Origin: Azolla caroliniana
Lineage: Eukaryota; Polypodiophyta
Direction of reading: 5' to 3'
Length of the DNA: 64,000 nt
Assembly: GCA_043228905.1 (NCBI GenBank)
Contig: JBHGNT010000012.1
Location: forward strand, 18,848,001 to 18,912,000
Below are positions 11,130 to 22,596 of this stretch, piece by piece. The translations under genes were made by a program, and so were the position numbers. Every line of letters begins with the position of its first letter. Within the stretch, counting starts at the first letter, position 1. The notes below the pieces were generated by a model. That model did no database searches. It worked only from the letters and a program-made list of their open reading frames with translations, and had not been told where the DNA came from.

Positions 11130-11827
11130 TTACATCTTAGTGAGATCTTCATCGAGATAGATAGGGTCCCGACCCAATCCTCGAAGAATTGGTCTCTTCT
11201 TAAAGAAAGTGATTCGAGATTTTAAGTCTTGAAGGACTAAGGCTCTCTTCCTAGTTGTGTCACATCCGGCCCTCCAAGCTTTGGTGATAGGTAGGGCCGT
11301 CGTAGTGTACCCTAACATTTTCCCAAGTGTTTGTTCATCATCATCTGGGGATGCACCTTCCTTGCGCCCAGTGACATGCACATTTTAGCCTCGGGCCTGA
11401 CGCATTTTCTCTTCTTCAAGGGTGGTATTAACAATATTTTCATATTTTATTTCTTTTCTAATGTTTCTTTTAACCACATCTACCCAACCCGTTTCATCTA
11501 ACTCTATGTTATTTTTAACTTCCTCTTTAACTTTTTTAATCTCGACTTTTATATCCTCTCTGGAGGATATTTCACAGTCCTCTCGAGATACCTCAATGTC
11601 ATTAAGTTGTTTTTTAAGGTTGGTGTTTTCCACTTTAAGTTTCTCCATTTCGGCCTTAAGGGCATCTTTTTCCTCTCTATCTTTTTTCTTGTGGGTTTTG
11701 GCGTCTTTCGCCCATTTTTCATATCCATCTCTATTTTTGTTAAACAATTATACATATCTAGAAAGTACTCTTTACTTATAACCTCGTCCTGTATATCCTT
11801 ATGTTCCTTAGCTCGTTTAGACGTCAT
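11130..11827 (-). pseudogene. LINE ORF1-like protein: coiled coil plus RNA-binding C-terminus
   Basis: The likely start is the ATG at 11827 (MTSKRAKEHKD). The frame shifts near 11740, then reads a Lys/Glu-rich coiled coil (EEKDALKAEMEKLKVEN). After a TAG at about 11383 it continues as a C-terminal domain with HVTGRKEGASPDDDE and LQDLKSRITFF, ending near IYLDEDLT. This order (coiled coil, then RNA-binding domain with a DEDLT tail) is that of LINE ORF1 proteins, which coat element RNA. It has at least one shift and one stop, so it is not functional as it stands. Confidence 0.75.
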
Positions 11828-12280
11828 TGTGGTGTCAATAAGAAAAATATAAAATAAATGGGTGCGAGACTTAGCCGAGTTTGTGTGTATGTCACAGTCA
11901 CATTGGTATTTCGTAGCACGCAACAAGCACGCCGAAAGAACCCACCAATGAAGGTAGACACACCGCAAAGGTTCAAGGATGTGCCGTTAAGAAAAGAACC
12001 TAGCACCAATCAACGTCAAGAAAAAGGAAAAAAAGGACACGGCAGCACGACAGTACGGCCTATGGAAGACGACAAACGACAAGAGACGACAACGTGGCAA
12101 CAAATCGTGTAGCACGCAGATGGTCACAGACAACAGTAGACGGCGACAGACGGTTGTAGATGACAACGCAACAGTAGATGACAACGTGATTGTAGGCGGT
12201 GCAACACGGTAGCAGACGACACTGCATGACAACAGACGACAGCGCGAGAGCAAACTGTGTCGTTGTTATCACAAACGGCT

Positions 12281-12333
<53 letters not shown>
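11828..12333 (-). other. Upstream region of the LINE, with degenerate ACGACA repeats and a (GA)n tract
   Basis: No convincing gene. The stretch 12010-12250 is built from loose repeats of ACGACAAC/GTAGACGAC type. A (GA)n microsatellite occupies about 12284-12330. This may be the LINE 5' UTR, but no boundary can be placed. Confidence 0.4.
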
Positions 12334-12338
<5 letters not shown>

Positions 12339-12512
12339 ATTAGAATTTTTATCCTCCATAAAGAGGCGAATTTTGACCTATGGGACCAGAGTATACATGT
12401 GTTCTTGATATGTCTCCTTCCTAAGAAAGGGTATTCATACGTTGAAGCACAAAGTCTCTATGTGTTAGTAAAGCATACACATATGAGCTCAACCTTCTAT
12501 GTGGTGTCTTAA

Positions 12513-12564
<52 letters not shown>

Positions 12565-12833
12565 GTAGAAAACTATATATTAACAAGAATGACCAATAAC
12601 GACAGTTACAAAGAAGAGGAGAATGTGGTTATGTAGTCACTTTCTCTCTATACTCTCTCACGACAACTACCTCTTGAGAAAGAGGCAGAGTCTTAACTAC
12701 CTACTAATTATGTGTCATAGGAGTTAAGTTCTATGACACATTCGTTATGATACAAAGTAGTGATGGTGTGTCCACACACTTGTGGTCTTAGGATGTGTTC
12801 ACACCATAGGGAAGTTGAGTTTGCTTCTCAACA
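12334..12833 (-). repeat. Probable 3' LTR of copia remnant G
   Basis: On the minus strand a purine tract (GAAGGGGCA, 12834-12842) is followed by TGTTGAGAAGCAAACTC at 12833, a normal copia PPT/LTR join. The other end is not fixed. A second (GA)n tract lies at about 12518-12560. It would be the downstream LTR of the copia whose C-terminal coding parts are at 12999-13076 and 31973-32475. Confidence 0.5.
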
Positions 12834-12998
12834 TGCCCCTTCAAATACAGCTTCCGGTTGTTGGATAGTCGGCTTGGGTCTTGATTGGTATCTTGGTCGA
12901 CTTCGGTAGTCAAGTCTGGCTTCTACTGTGGATGGCCTGTTCACTTCGTTTTCTGTGTTTGTTTTGCTTCGTCTAACTCTGTGTCGGTCAACAGCTCC

Positions 12999-13076
12999 TT
13001 ACTCCCCCTCAAGCTCAGCTAGTTGGTGGTTAACAGTCCTAAGGTTCGTCAAGAACTGCCACAACTTGTCGGCTCC
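12999..13076 (-). pseudogene. Copia G polyprotein C-terminal tail, split off by gypsy B
   Basis: On the minus strand this reads GADKLWQFLTNLRTV and ends with a TAA at 12999. It is the normal end of a copia RNase H frame. The preceding codons (DIFTKALG) are on the far side of gypsy B near 31973-32000. The reading frame is continuous across the 5-base repeat GGAGC (minus strand), which is the evidence that B inserted here. Confidence 0.75.
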
Positions 13077-13101
13077 TGTTACCGATTAGGAACACTGTCT
13101 A

Positions 13102-13757
13102 TGTTGGGAATCGACGTTTCGATTCTCCTTCGTCTCTTCGGCCACAACCGAGTAAGCGCGAATCAATGCAGCAGAAAAATAGGAAACCACAGAGAAAGAC
13201 ACGATACACAGGGATTAACGTGGAAAACCCTAAACGGGAAAAACCACGGGAGTACAAGACTCCAAACCACTATACACAGAGAAGTATACAATGGCGAGCT
13301 ACAAGGCGACGACCTTGAGCTCACTGTCTTCGCCACAGGCGGCGGTAATACACAGAGGCGTCGACCTCTTCCTTTCTCTCTCTCTCTCTCTCGGCTGCTC
13401 TCACTTCGCTCCCTCTAAGTGGAAAACAGAAAATGAGCAACAACTTACAGCAGCAATAAACAGTTTGCCCTAAGTCATATTTATACACATATGACTTTCG
13501 GGCTATTTACAAATATAGCCTCAAGGGCCCTTGGCAAACATATTCACAAATATGTCCCCGCATCCGGATCTCTCTCTCCGGGTACATTCGTCATCCGGCT
13601 CCGTAATCGGGATCTTCATCATCCGGCTCCGTAACCGGGGTCTTCATCATCCGGCTCCGTAGCCGGGTACTCTTCATCCTCCGGTTCCGTAACCGCAACC
13701 GGGCTTGCCGTCATCCATCTCCGGACATCCCATCCGGAGGGACCGTAAATCCCAACA
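13102..13757 (-). repeat. 3' LTR of copia 1
   Basis: The ends are TGTTGGGAATC and GATTTACGG-side ATCCCAACA (plus strand). A ~28-base unit with core CATCCGGCTCCGTAACCGGG recurs about four times at 13590-13695. A CT microsatellite is near 13375-13392. A TATA-like TATAAATATGAC is on the minus strand near 13482. Confidence 0.95.
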
Positions 13758-13767
13758 AACTCCCCCT
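13758..13767 (-). promoter_or_regulatory. Polypurine tract of copia 1
   Basis: The minus strand reads AGGGGGAGTT immediately before the 3' LTR and directly after the polyprotein stop codon. It would prime plus-strand DNA synthesis. Confidence 0.9.
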
Positions 13768-16700
13768 TCACTTCGGAATGGGATGTCTTTCCAGTCCGAC
13801 CCTCTTCCGGCACGCTTCTAGCTTGTCGGGTGTGAGCACTTTGGTCAGCATATCTGACCCGTTCTCGTCCGTGTGGATCTTCGTCAGCACGAACTCCTGG
13901 TCTTCTATCCTTTCCCGGATCCAGTGATATCTTCGCTGGATGTGCTTCGTCCGGGAGTGATAGGCCGCGTTCTTCGCAAGGTGGATGGCACTCTGACTGT
14001 CGCAGTAGAGTCGGTACTCCTCCTGCCGGATACCGAGCTCTCTAATGAAGTCCTTCATCCATATTATTTCCTTGCCGGCTTCAACAGCCGCCATGTACTC
14101 CGCCTCCGTGGTTGACAATGCAACCGTCTTCTGCAGCCTCGACTGCCATGAAACAGCTCCCCCTGCATACGTCATCACATACCCTGATGTGGACCGGCTG
14201 GTATCTGCATCAGCCGACATATCCGAATCGGTGAAACCGTCGAGTTCGGGCTTTCCGGAGCCGAATCGGAGGCACACGTTTGCCGTGCCCTTCAGGTATC
14301 GGAGTATCCATTTGACCGCGTTCCAATGCTCTTTGCCGGGATTGCTCATGTACCGGCTAACCACTCCAACTGCATATCCTATGTCTGGTCGGGTACACAC
14401 CATTGCGTACATCAAGCTCCCGACGGCAGAGGCATATGGTACTTTCATCATGTCCTCCTTCTCAGCCTTTGTCTTGGGGCTTTGCTTGCTGGACAGCTTG
14501 CAGTTTGTCGGGAGTGTTGACCCGACCGGTCTTGCCTCCGACATGTTGAACCGGTGAAGCACCTTTGTCACGTACTTCTCCTGTGACAGCCACAACTGCT
14601 TCTTCTTCCGGTCCCGGATGATGTGCATCCCTAGTATTTGCCTCGCCGGACCCAGGTCTTTCATTGAGAAGGTTCGGTGAAGGGCCTTCTTCAGCATCCG
14701 TATCTTGGCCTGGTCCCGTCCGACGATCAGCATGTCGTCCACGTACAGGAGGAGTATTAGAAAGTCTCCTCCTTCGAACTTCTTCACAAACACGCAGTGA
14801 TCGGACTGCGTTTTGTGGTACCCTTCGTTTGTCATGAAGGAGTCGAACTTCCGGTACCATTGCCGGGGAGCCTGCTTTAGACCGTAAAGGCTCTTCTTCA
14901 ACCGGCATACCAGGTGCTCCTTCCCTTTCTTCTCGAATCCTTCCGGTTGCTGCATGTAGATCTCTTCTTCGAGGTCACCGTGAAGGAATGCCGTCTTCAC
15001 GTCCATCTGTTCTACCTCGAGGTCCATGCTTGCCGCTATGCTCAGCACCGTCCAGATGGAGGTCATCTTCACTACCGGGGCAAATATCTCGTCGAAGTCG
15101 ACGCCCTTCTTCTGCTGAAACCCCTTCACCACGATCCTGGCTTTGTATCTCGGGGGGTTTCCGGCATCTCCCGGTTTCAGCTTGAACACCCACTTGTTAC
15201 GGAGTGCCCGTTTTCCTTTCGGCAACTCCACAAGTTCATATGTGTGGTTCTCATGCAGGGAATCCATCTCCTCCTGCATGGCACTCAACCACCTGCGGCT
15301 CTGGGTGTCATGCTTTGCTTCTTCAAAGCTCTCCGGCTCCCCCTCGTCGGTTAGCAGCACGTGCTCTGGTTCCGGAAATCTCCGGGGGGCCCTTCTCTCT
15401 CTTAGAGGATATCTCCGTTCCGGGGCTTCGGTAACCGGCTCCTCCGTTTCCTCTTCATCCGAATCCATTTCGGGATCGGGGCCGGTTCCGGTATCATTTT
15501 CATCGTCTTCGGCCGGTTCTGTTTCTTCATCGTCTTCGGCCGGATCTTCGAGTGTTAACCGGTCCCTTGCCGGTCGGGACTGCTCCTCGTAGAGTTGATC
15601 CTCACCGGTCGACTTGGAGCTCTTCATCTTCTTCTCCGACTCCCAGTCGGCGAGTGTCTTGTCCTCCATGAAGATGATATCTCGACTCCTGAATATCTTC
15701 TTGTCGACCGGGTCCCATACTCGGTAGCCGAACTCGTCGTCGCCGTAACCGAGGAATATGCATGGCCGGGTCTTTGGATCTAACTTTCCTCTCCGGTCCT
15801 TTGCCACATGCACGTATGTGAGACACCCGAACACCTTCAGATGCCGGTAAGATACTTCCCTACCGGTCCACACTCTCTGCGGCGTGTCTCCGTCCAAAGG
15901 TACTGAGGGTGATCTGTTTATCACGTACGTCGCCGTCGACATTGCCTCAGCCCAAAACCCCTTGGGTAATTTCGCATGCGCTAGCATACTCCGAACCCTC
16001 TCCATTATGGTCCGGTTCATCCTCTCGGCCAGCCCGTTCAGTTCCGGCGTCTTCGGCACAGTAAACTCGAGTCGGATTCCCTTCGAGCGACAGTACTCCT
16101 GGAACTGCCCCCGGTATTCCCCTCCGTTATCCGCTCGTATCGCTTTCAGCTTCTTGCCGGATTCCCTTTCCACTCTCGCGTGGAGTTCTTTGAAGACGCC
16201 CAACACTTGGTCCTTTGTCTTCAACGGTGCCGTCCACAGCTTCCGGCTGTGATCATCAATGAATGTCACGAAGTACTGGGCTCTGCCATGTGACTTCGTT
16301 TCTACTTGACACACGTCAGTGTGCACCAGCTCCAATGGTGCACTACGTCTCGTCGGTGGCCTTGAGTGGAAGGAGGTCCGGTTTTGCTTACCGGCCAGGC
16401 AGTCGGTGCACTTCTCCAGGTGCACATGCTTCACTGGAATAAGGTTGTCTTCTGCAAGCCTCTTCATCCCCTTCTCACTCATGTGGCACAGTCTCTTGTG
16501 CCACAGCTCACCGGCAGTGTCAGCTGCCACGTTCAACTCTTCCGGACACAACCGGGCATTCATAAGGTACAGTGTGTTGACTTTCCGGGCCCGAGCCACT
16601 ATCAGGCTCCCCTTGCTGAACTTCATTACGCCGTTCCGGATGCTACCTATGTAGCCTTCATCGTCTAGCCTCCCGGCCGAAATCAGGTTCAATCGAACCT

Positions 16701-17809
16701 CCGGAACGTGTCGGACATCCTTCAGCAGCATTTTGCATCCGGTTGATGTCATCAGCCACACGTCTCCTATGCCGGCAATCCGGCACGTACCTTCATTTCC
16801 CATCCGGACACAGCCATGCACTCCGGCTGTGTAGGATGAGAAGTATCTTCTCTCCGGGGTCAGGTGGAACGATGCTCCGGAATCGACCACCCAGGTCGTC
16901 TCATCGCCGGCAACGTTTAGTTCACCTTCTTCGGTGATGAGCATGATCTCTTCTTCACTTGCCGCGAGTGCCGTCGTTCCTTTCCGGTCCTGCCCTCGCC
17001 GATCCGGACCTCTCCGGTCCGTGGATCCCCGGTATGCACCGTTTCGTTCCGGTGACTTCTTCGAATCGGTGTCGTCGGCTCCGTTGTCTTTTCGGTAATG
17101 CCGACAATTCTTTCGGAAGTGCCCCGGCTTCCCACAGTGGAAGCATGTGGGTCTTCCTCTTGACTGCAACCGGGTCCCCGACTTCTCCCGTCTTTGCGGA
17201 CTCCGGTTCCATTGTCTTCCCCGATCCGATTCGGTAAGCAGCGCCTTCGGGTCGGAGGCCGGTTCTTTATCTCTCCGGCGCGCTTCTTCGTTCAAAATAC
17301 TTGTCTTTACCGTTTGTAGAGACAAGTTATCTTCGGTGCAGGAGGTGCTGAGAGTCACCACCAAGTTCTCCCAGCTTTCCGGCAATGTACACATCAGAAT
17401 GATGGCTTGCATTGCATCCTCCAACGGGAACTTGATCGCCGCAAGCTGGTTCACGAATCCCATGAACGTGCTTACGTGTTCCACCATACTCTCGCCGTCC
17501 CGGTACTTGAGGTTCACTATCTTCCTCATCAGGGAGGTCCGACAGCTTCCGCCACATCTCGTATGCGTTGGTGTCGTTCGCCACATGTTGTAGAACGCTC
17601 ACGTCGACGTATTGCCGGATGGTTGCAACGGCTTTCCGGTTCAGAAGCCTCCATTCCGTCTCAAGTACCCCCTTCGGTATTTCCGACCTGTCAATCGGTT
17701 CGTACAGGTCCCGAACAATCAGAAGATCCTCCATTTTGATCTTCCAGTCGGCGTAGTTCTGCGCATTCAGCACCATCATCCCCGGCTGCCCGCTGCTGCC
17801 GCCTTCCAT
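13768..17809 (-). CDS. Copia 1 gag-pol polyprotein, one frameshift in gag
   Basis: The start is ATG 17809 (MEGGSSGQPGMMVLN), a plausible context just after the PBS and leader. A surplus C near 17530-17536 shifts frame in gag; beyond it a single open frame of 1,272 codons runs to the TGA at 13768. Domains in order: gag (UBN2-like, YADWKIKMEDLL, TLPESWENLVVTL), CCHC knuckle CFHCGKPGHFRKNC, protease VVDSGASFHL, integrase finger HKRLCHMSEKG ... CTDC, core FVTFIDDHSRK and RADNGGEY with PELNGLAERMN, RT with LLYVDDMLIVG, and RNase H with ALSTTEAEYMA and LYCDSQSAIHLAKN. The total (~1,346 codons) is normal for a Tork-like copia. Apart from the one base I saw no stop, so it may be nearly functional or a sequencing error. 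Confidence 0.93.
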
Positions 17810-17825
17810 TTTCTGCACTGCCGTC

Positions 17826-17837
17826 GCTCTGATACCA
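17826..17837 (-). promoter_or_regulatory. Primer-binding site of copia 1 (tRNA-Met initiator)
   Basis: The minus strand reads TGGTATCAGAGC three bases after the 5' LTR. This is the standard plant copia PBS, complementary to the 3' end of initiator tRNA-Met. Confidence 0.95.
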
Positions 17838-17840
17838 CTT

Positions 17841-18496
17841 TGTTGGGAATCGACGTTTCGATTCTCCTTCGTCTCTTCGGCCACAACCGAGTAAGCGCGA
17901 ATCAATGCAGCAGAAAAATAGGAAACCACAGAGAAAGACACGATACACAGGGATTAACGTGGAAAACCCTAAACGGGAAAAACCACGGGAGTACAAGACT
18001 CCAAACCACTATACACAGAGAAGTATACAATGGCGAGCTACAAGGCGACGACCTTGAGCTCACTGTCTTCGCCACAGGCGGCGGTAATACACAGAGGCGT
18101 CGACCTCTTCCTTTCTCTCTCTCTCTCTCTCGGCTGCTCTCACTTCGCTCCCTCTAAGTGGAAAACAGAAAATGAGCAACAACTTACAGCAGCAATAAAC
18201 AGTTTGCCCTAAGTCATATTTATACACATATGACTTTCGGGCTATTTACAAATATAGCCTCAAGGGCCCTTGGCAAACATATTCACAAATATGTCCCCGC
18301 ATCCGGATCTCTCTCTCCGGGTACATTCGTCATCCGGCTCCGTAACCGGGATCTTCATCATCCGGCTCCGTAACTGGGGTCTTCATCATCCGGCTCCGTA
18401 GCCGGGTACTCTTCATCCTCCGGTTCCGTAACCGCAACCGGGCTTGCCGTCATCCATCTCCGGACATCCCATCCGGAGGGACCGTAAATCCCAACA
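17841..18496 (-). repeat. 5' LTR of copia 1
   Basis: This is the same 656 bases as 13102-13757 with two visible base changes, near 18343 and 18373. It carries the promoter that would drive the gag-pol transcript. Confidence 0.95.
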
Positions 18497-18924
18497 GTCT
18501 ACTCTCAGTCCTTCGAGGTAGACTTCAAGGTGATTGTGGTGCAAGGAATAGATCCGTAGGTGGGCAAAGTGGAATAGGCTTACAAAGCAAAGCGTATCGT
18601 TTGGACGTGAAGCGAGAAGGCTACAACCGAAACTCACCAGTCATATACACACTTAGCCTACGCTTACTAGCCCACAGTTACCAACATAGTACTACACCAA
18701 ATCAGTAGATGACTTACACAGACACAGGAATAAGAGAAGATAGTACTGTATTACAAAAGGTAGCTCCCTAATTACACGCTAGCTCTTTACAGAGGATTTC
18801 TGCCCTTTATATACACAGGGCTTTTAGTTCGTTGCACTCCTAGTGTGAACCATTACATGCGTTTCCTTAACGCTTCTAATAATATATTCTATTCGTCTAA
18901 GCGTTAGGTCCAGCAGACAACACT

Positions 18925-18941
18925 TGGCACGCATGTGGGAC
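18925..18941 (-). promoter_or_regulatory. Pre-3'-LTR motif of gypsy B
   Basis: The minus strand reads GTCCCACATGCGTGCCA, then AG, then the LTR start TGTTGTC. It is the B version of the motif at 6074-6090. Its reverse complement begins TGGCACGC, identical to the first eight bases of B's own primer-binding site. A looser second copy (TGCCAAGGCAC) lies just upstream. Confidence 0.65.
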
Positions 18942-18969
18942 AGTGCCTTGGCACGTTGGACCTGTCCCT

Positions 18970-20887
18970 CTACTCATCGTTCAAAATGTCCAGGACATTC
19001 GGCTCCGTCCGTACGGTCTAGTTCGGGAACGGCGTGATGTCCGTAGGTGCTTCGTTGTTCTGCTCGACCGGCTCCTCCAATTGCGTGTCGTCTACTTCAC
19101 CACGTTCGGCTGGTGTGTGAGTTCCCATGTTGTCATCTGTACTCCGCGTGATCAGGGCCAACTCCGTTGGTTCGATGTCCGGATCATTCCTCCAAGGTTC
19201 TGGCGTGGGCTCTTCAGTCAGTGGGAAAGCGGTTGGACGGGGCTCTTCCTTGTCCGTTTCTTCCGTAGCATTGACAGGCGTAGTGGTCACCTCTAGAGGG
19301 TTGTTCGAATTGGGCTGAGGCTCATCTTGTTTGGTGGAATCACTGTCTGGTACCGCAATTGTCTCCGTCCTCTACTGACCTCCATTAACCTGCGGAAAAT
19401 GTCTTCCTGACTTTCCCCAAAATCTTCCAACAGCTGCGTGAGTGCTTCGGAGTGCTGGTCCGCTAGCGTGCAATAGTCTTGCGCGAGATCTTCGCATACT
19501 ACTGCAATGCTTTCCTCATTGAGCTTGTAGAAGCCTCTGCCTTCTTTTCGTCGGTTCTCCCAGTCCGCATGGTAGGTGTGCAATTCTGTTGTTTGCGTTG
19601 CCCACGCCGTCCATCCTTTGTCCAATGCCGCTTCCAACTGTGCCGTAAACCGCTCGCGATTTGTTTGAAGAGGGACGCATACATTGTCCGTTATTGTTTG
19701 GGAGTGGGTGTGTGCTTCGTCCAGGGCTTTCTTGAGTTTTTCGATTTTACGCTTATTGGCCGTTCAACCGTTTCCTAATTGAGGCTCTTCATCTTCGTTT
19801 ATATCTGGGACTCTTTCAAGTGTAGTTCCTCGAGCTGGCCCATTTCATTGTTCATGCGGGCTTCTACCTGATGCTTCAGTTCCTATTCTCGCACGAACGG
19901 CTCGTTGTACCACGCTTTCTTCCTTTCCAATAACTCTTGGAGCCTCCTGATAACGACTTCTGTCTTTTGGGCTTCCTCACGCAGCTTCATGTTTTCTTCT
20001 TTTGTGCCAGTATGCGCTGCTGTCTCTACCTCGAGCTTATCCTCCAGTGCTTTCACCACCCTTTGTCCTTTTGTCTAGACATCTTTTCTCTTTCTGATGA
20101 TTGGCGCAGTTCTGCGCGAAGGCGGTCAATGTCGGACTCGGCTAACTATGTAGCTCTTTTTGCTTTTGCGGTGATGGCGGTTTGTGCTTCGACCTCCTCC
20201 CGTAAAGTCGTCGATGTGTCATCGCTGGATGCCAGTCCAGGGTTTTGTTGCGCTGTAGTTGCGCTGTGTTCTAATTCCACAATGCGCTCTTGGGCTTTCT
20301 GTAGTTGGGTTTGAGTTAGCTTGACTATTTTCCAGACATTCTTATTTTTGATAGCCATATCTTTGGCTCCCATACTGACTGTGGCCAACTCCCTATATAC
20401 TTCGACGAGGGTCGTATTCAATGGGGGTAATTCAATGCCCATGCGGCAAATCCCTGCGTTCTGTTGTCCGCCTATCTTGGTGTTAGGAAACAGGTCCCTC
20501 CGGATGGGAAGTGAGAAGAACAGTGTTGAGGAGCAAACTCGGCAAAGGCCGAAACCGGATGTGGAGTACCCGGCAATGGAAGACCCGGTGAGAACCGGAT
20601 GAGGAGCACCCGACAATAGAAGACCCGGTGAGAACCGGATGAGGAGTACCCGGAAACGGAAGACCCGGTGAGAACCGGATGATGAGTGCCCGGCAAGTGC
20701 CGGATGATGCAGGCCCGGTGAGGAGTGCTCACCGGATGAAGGGACATATTCGTAAATATGTTTCTGAGAGTCCATCGGGGCTATATTTGTAAATAGCCGA
20801 AAAGTCATATTAGTATAAATATGACTTAGGGCAAACTTAGTGATGTTGTTGTCATTCTTGTTGGCACAAGATTAGAGCGCAACAATG

Positions 20888-20921
<34 letters not shown>

Positions 20922-22489
20922 GAGGTCGTTGTCTCTATTGTAACCGTTGCATGTGGCGAAGATAGCAAGCTCGAGGTCGTTGCCTCGGTGCTTCTCTATT
21001 GTACATTCGGATATAGTGATAGTTTGCAGTTTGTGGGTTGCCGTGGTTTTTCCCTAGTTTGGGTTTTCTACGTTAACATCCTGTGTACTCTTCTTATCTT
21101 CACTGTGTCGTGCGTTCATTACCCGTTTACTGTGTTTGATTCTATGCTCGGTTGTGGCCGAGCGCTGTTCATCGGGAGCGTGTATTCCTGTCACTTGGCG
21201 AGGGGTCCTCATCGTCGCTTTCCGCCATTCTCGTTAGTGCACACTCAATCATTTGCTGTTTTGCGTGCTCCTCGGCCATTCTCTAGGACACCTGATCTAT
21301 TGTGTCGCCAAAAATTCCATGAGTTTGTAAGTCGTCCCAAACTGTAACAACGAACTGAACTCATGGGCCGTATCCGGGATGTTTGGATACTTGAGAACTT
21401 CTCTTTCTGCTGTGTGCACTCCTTTGCCACGCTGCGACTGAGCCGTAATGATCGGTTGTGGTTCCCAGATTATCTCCAATGTAGTTATGTGCTCCGTAGG
21501 GGCGGAAGTGTGAACTGGTGCGACTGTATCTTTGACCAGTTCGCGGCCATCCTTCTTATCTAATCTTCGCTGTTTTGGCCTGGGGCTTTCTTGATTTTGT
21601 TTCGTTTCTTGCTCCGTCGTTGCTGTTGGTGCTTCGACCAGCCTTGCTGGTTGTTCCAGCTGCAATGATTGCACTACGGGGTGGGAAGGTTGTGGTTCCT
21701 CTTCCCATTCTGTGGTTGTCATTTCTGATAACTGTCGTTTCACGGATTGTGGCGGAGGTGTAGGTTTACTAGGCGGTGGGGTAGGCAGACCGCGATGCGG
21801 AAACAATATTGTAAGGTATTGTTGTATAATCGGCCTTAGCCTTTTGCCGGCCTGGTATGCGTGCAGGCCCTCTCTTAGTGCTGGTCCTATAATCACTCCC
21901 CAATCTACTACGCGCCCTTCGGCATGCCGTACGTGTTGACGTGCACGCAACCGACCTCAAGTAGGAACTTGGCTATTTCCCGAAAGAATGGGTTCGGGAT
22001 GTCTTTTGTTTTGTATGCCTTGGCTGATACGGAGTATTCCCCAAAATATTCTTCTAGGGTTTTTGTAGGGGGAATGTCGAAGTGTTTCTCCTGAGTCGCA
22101 GATAGGTCCAATTTTTTTCAAATGGTGGCGTTTGTCACAGTGTCCACATTGAGCTTTTTGGCGATGTCAAGAGCATCAGGGTGTGATGGTGCCTCGGCAA
22201 CCCTAATGTACCCCTCAAAACCCTTTTCCCAGAGCCACCTGCGTAAAGCTGCAGAGATGGGAATTGGCATCGTGGGCGGAAGAGGCTCGTATAGAATAGG
22301 TGAAGCTCTCAAACTACGGTGATCGTGGACTCTGTGGTATGGTGGGGAGCGAGGAGGGCGACGAGAGTTAGTTTGTTTTTTGTAGTGTGCAGAAAACCTT
22401 CTTTTCCCCTCTTTTTGTGCTCTAGGGTTTATTGGCTTGTGTGACATCGTGGTGCCGCGTGTGCTTGATCTTGAAGTTTGTGCATGCAT
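18970..22489 (-). pseudogene. Gypsy B 3' ORF, split by solo LTR Q
   Basis: It lies downstream of integrase on the minus strand, like its homologue in A. The N-terminal part (22489-21300) has FEGYIRVAEAPSHPDA, EEYFGEYSVSAKAYKT, VVDWGVIIGPAL and IIQQYLTILFP. The patch GTTYKLMEFLATQ matches GTTYELMDFLA in A. Solo LTR Q interrupts at 20476-21198. A coiled coil follows (ELATVSMGAKDMAIKNK onward). Next is the WTAWATQTTELH and WENRRKEGRGFYKLNEES motif (about 19530-19620). The last codons are NVLDILNDE with the stop at 18970-18972. An in-frame TAG at 19018 and several shifts show decay. The function is unknown to me; position and coiled coil suggest a particle or cargo role. Confidence 0.75.
20481..21193 (+). 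repeat. Solo copia LTR Q with 5-base target repeat
   Basis: It starts TGTTAGGAAACAGG and ends TATTCCTGTCA, with CTTGG on both sides (20476-20480 and 21194-21198). It is a diverged relative of the copia 1 LTR in the opposite orientation: it shares GGTCCCTCCGGATGGGA, the TATAAATATGACTTAGGGC block and GGTTGTGGCCGA. A ~39-base repeat (AAGACCCGGTGAGAACCGG core) occurs at about 20577-20715, and (AG)n at 20887-20918. No coding part remains, so the element was lost by LTR recombination. Confidence 0.9.
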
Positions 22490-22596
22490 AACACCGTTTA
22501 ATAGTCGTGACTATCTTCTCTCTCTCTCTCTCTCTTTTTAATGGTAAAGTACAATATTACTGTTACATTTTATTACACTTGGGTCCCAACTACTGG

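Larger units (their letters stand above)
13102..18496 (-). mobile_element. Copia 1: near-intact, young Ty1/copia element
   Basis: A 5,395-base element with 656-base LTRs at 13102-13757 and 17841-18496, flanked by GTCTA at 13097-13101 and 18497-18501. By eye I see only two base differences between the LTRs (both transitions, in the tandem repeat part). It has a PBS, a gag-pol frame with one surplus base, and a PPT. It lies inside the 3' LTR of gypsy B. It is the clearest recent insertion in the left half of the window. Confidence 0.95.
13077..18922 (-). repeat. 3' LTR of gypsy B, split by copia 1
   Basis: The LTR is 13077-13101 plus 18502-18922, about 446 bases once copia 1 and one target copy are removed. 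It matches 31499-31954 base for base over long runs (for example CTCTCAGTCCTTCGAGGTAG). On the minus strand it starts TGTTGTCTGCTGGACC and ends CGGTAACA. A TATA-like TATATAAAGG lies near 18808 on the minus strand. Confidence 0.9.

Noticed and set aside
13023-13418. Open frames of 131 and 181 codons at 13023-13418 and 17612-18157 with identical ends
   Set aside because: Both are inside the two LTR copies of copia 1 or antisense to gag.
13590-13695. Regular repeats CATCCGGCTCCGTAACCGGG that look like a small CRISPR array
   Set aside because: They are tandem without spacers, occur identically in both LTRs of copia 1, and the genome is eukaryotic.
14045-14557. Open frames of 100-170 codons on the plus strand between 13873 and 17739
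   Set aside because: They are antisense shadows of the long copia 1 polyprotein, helped by its GC-rich codon use.
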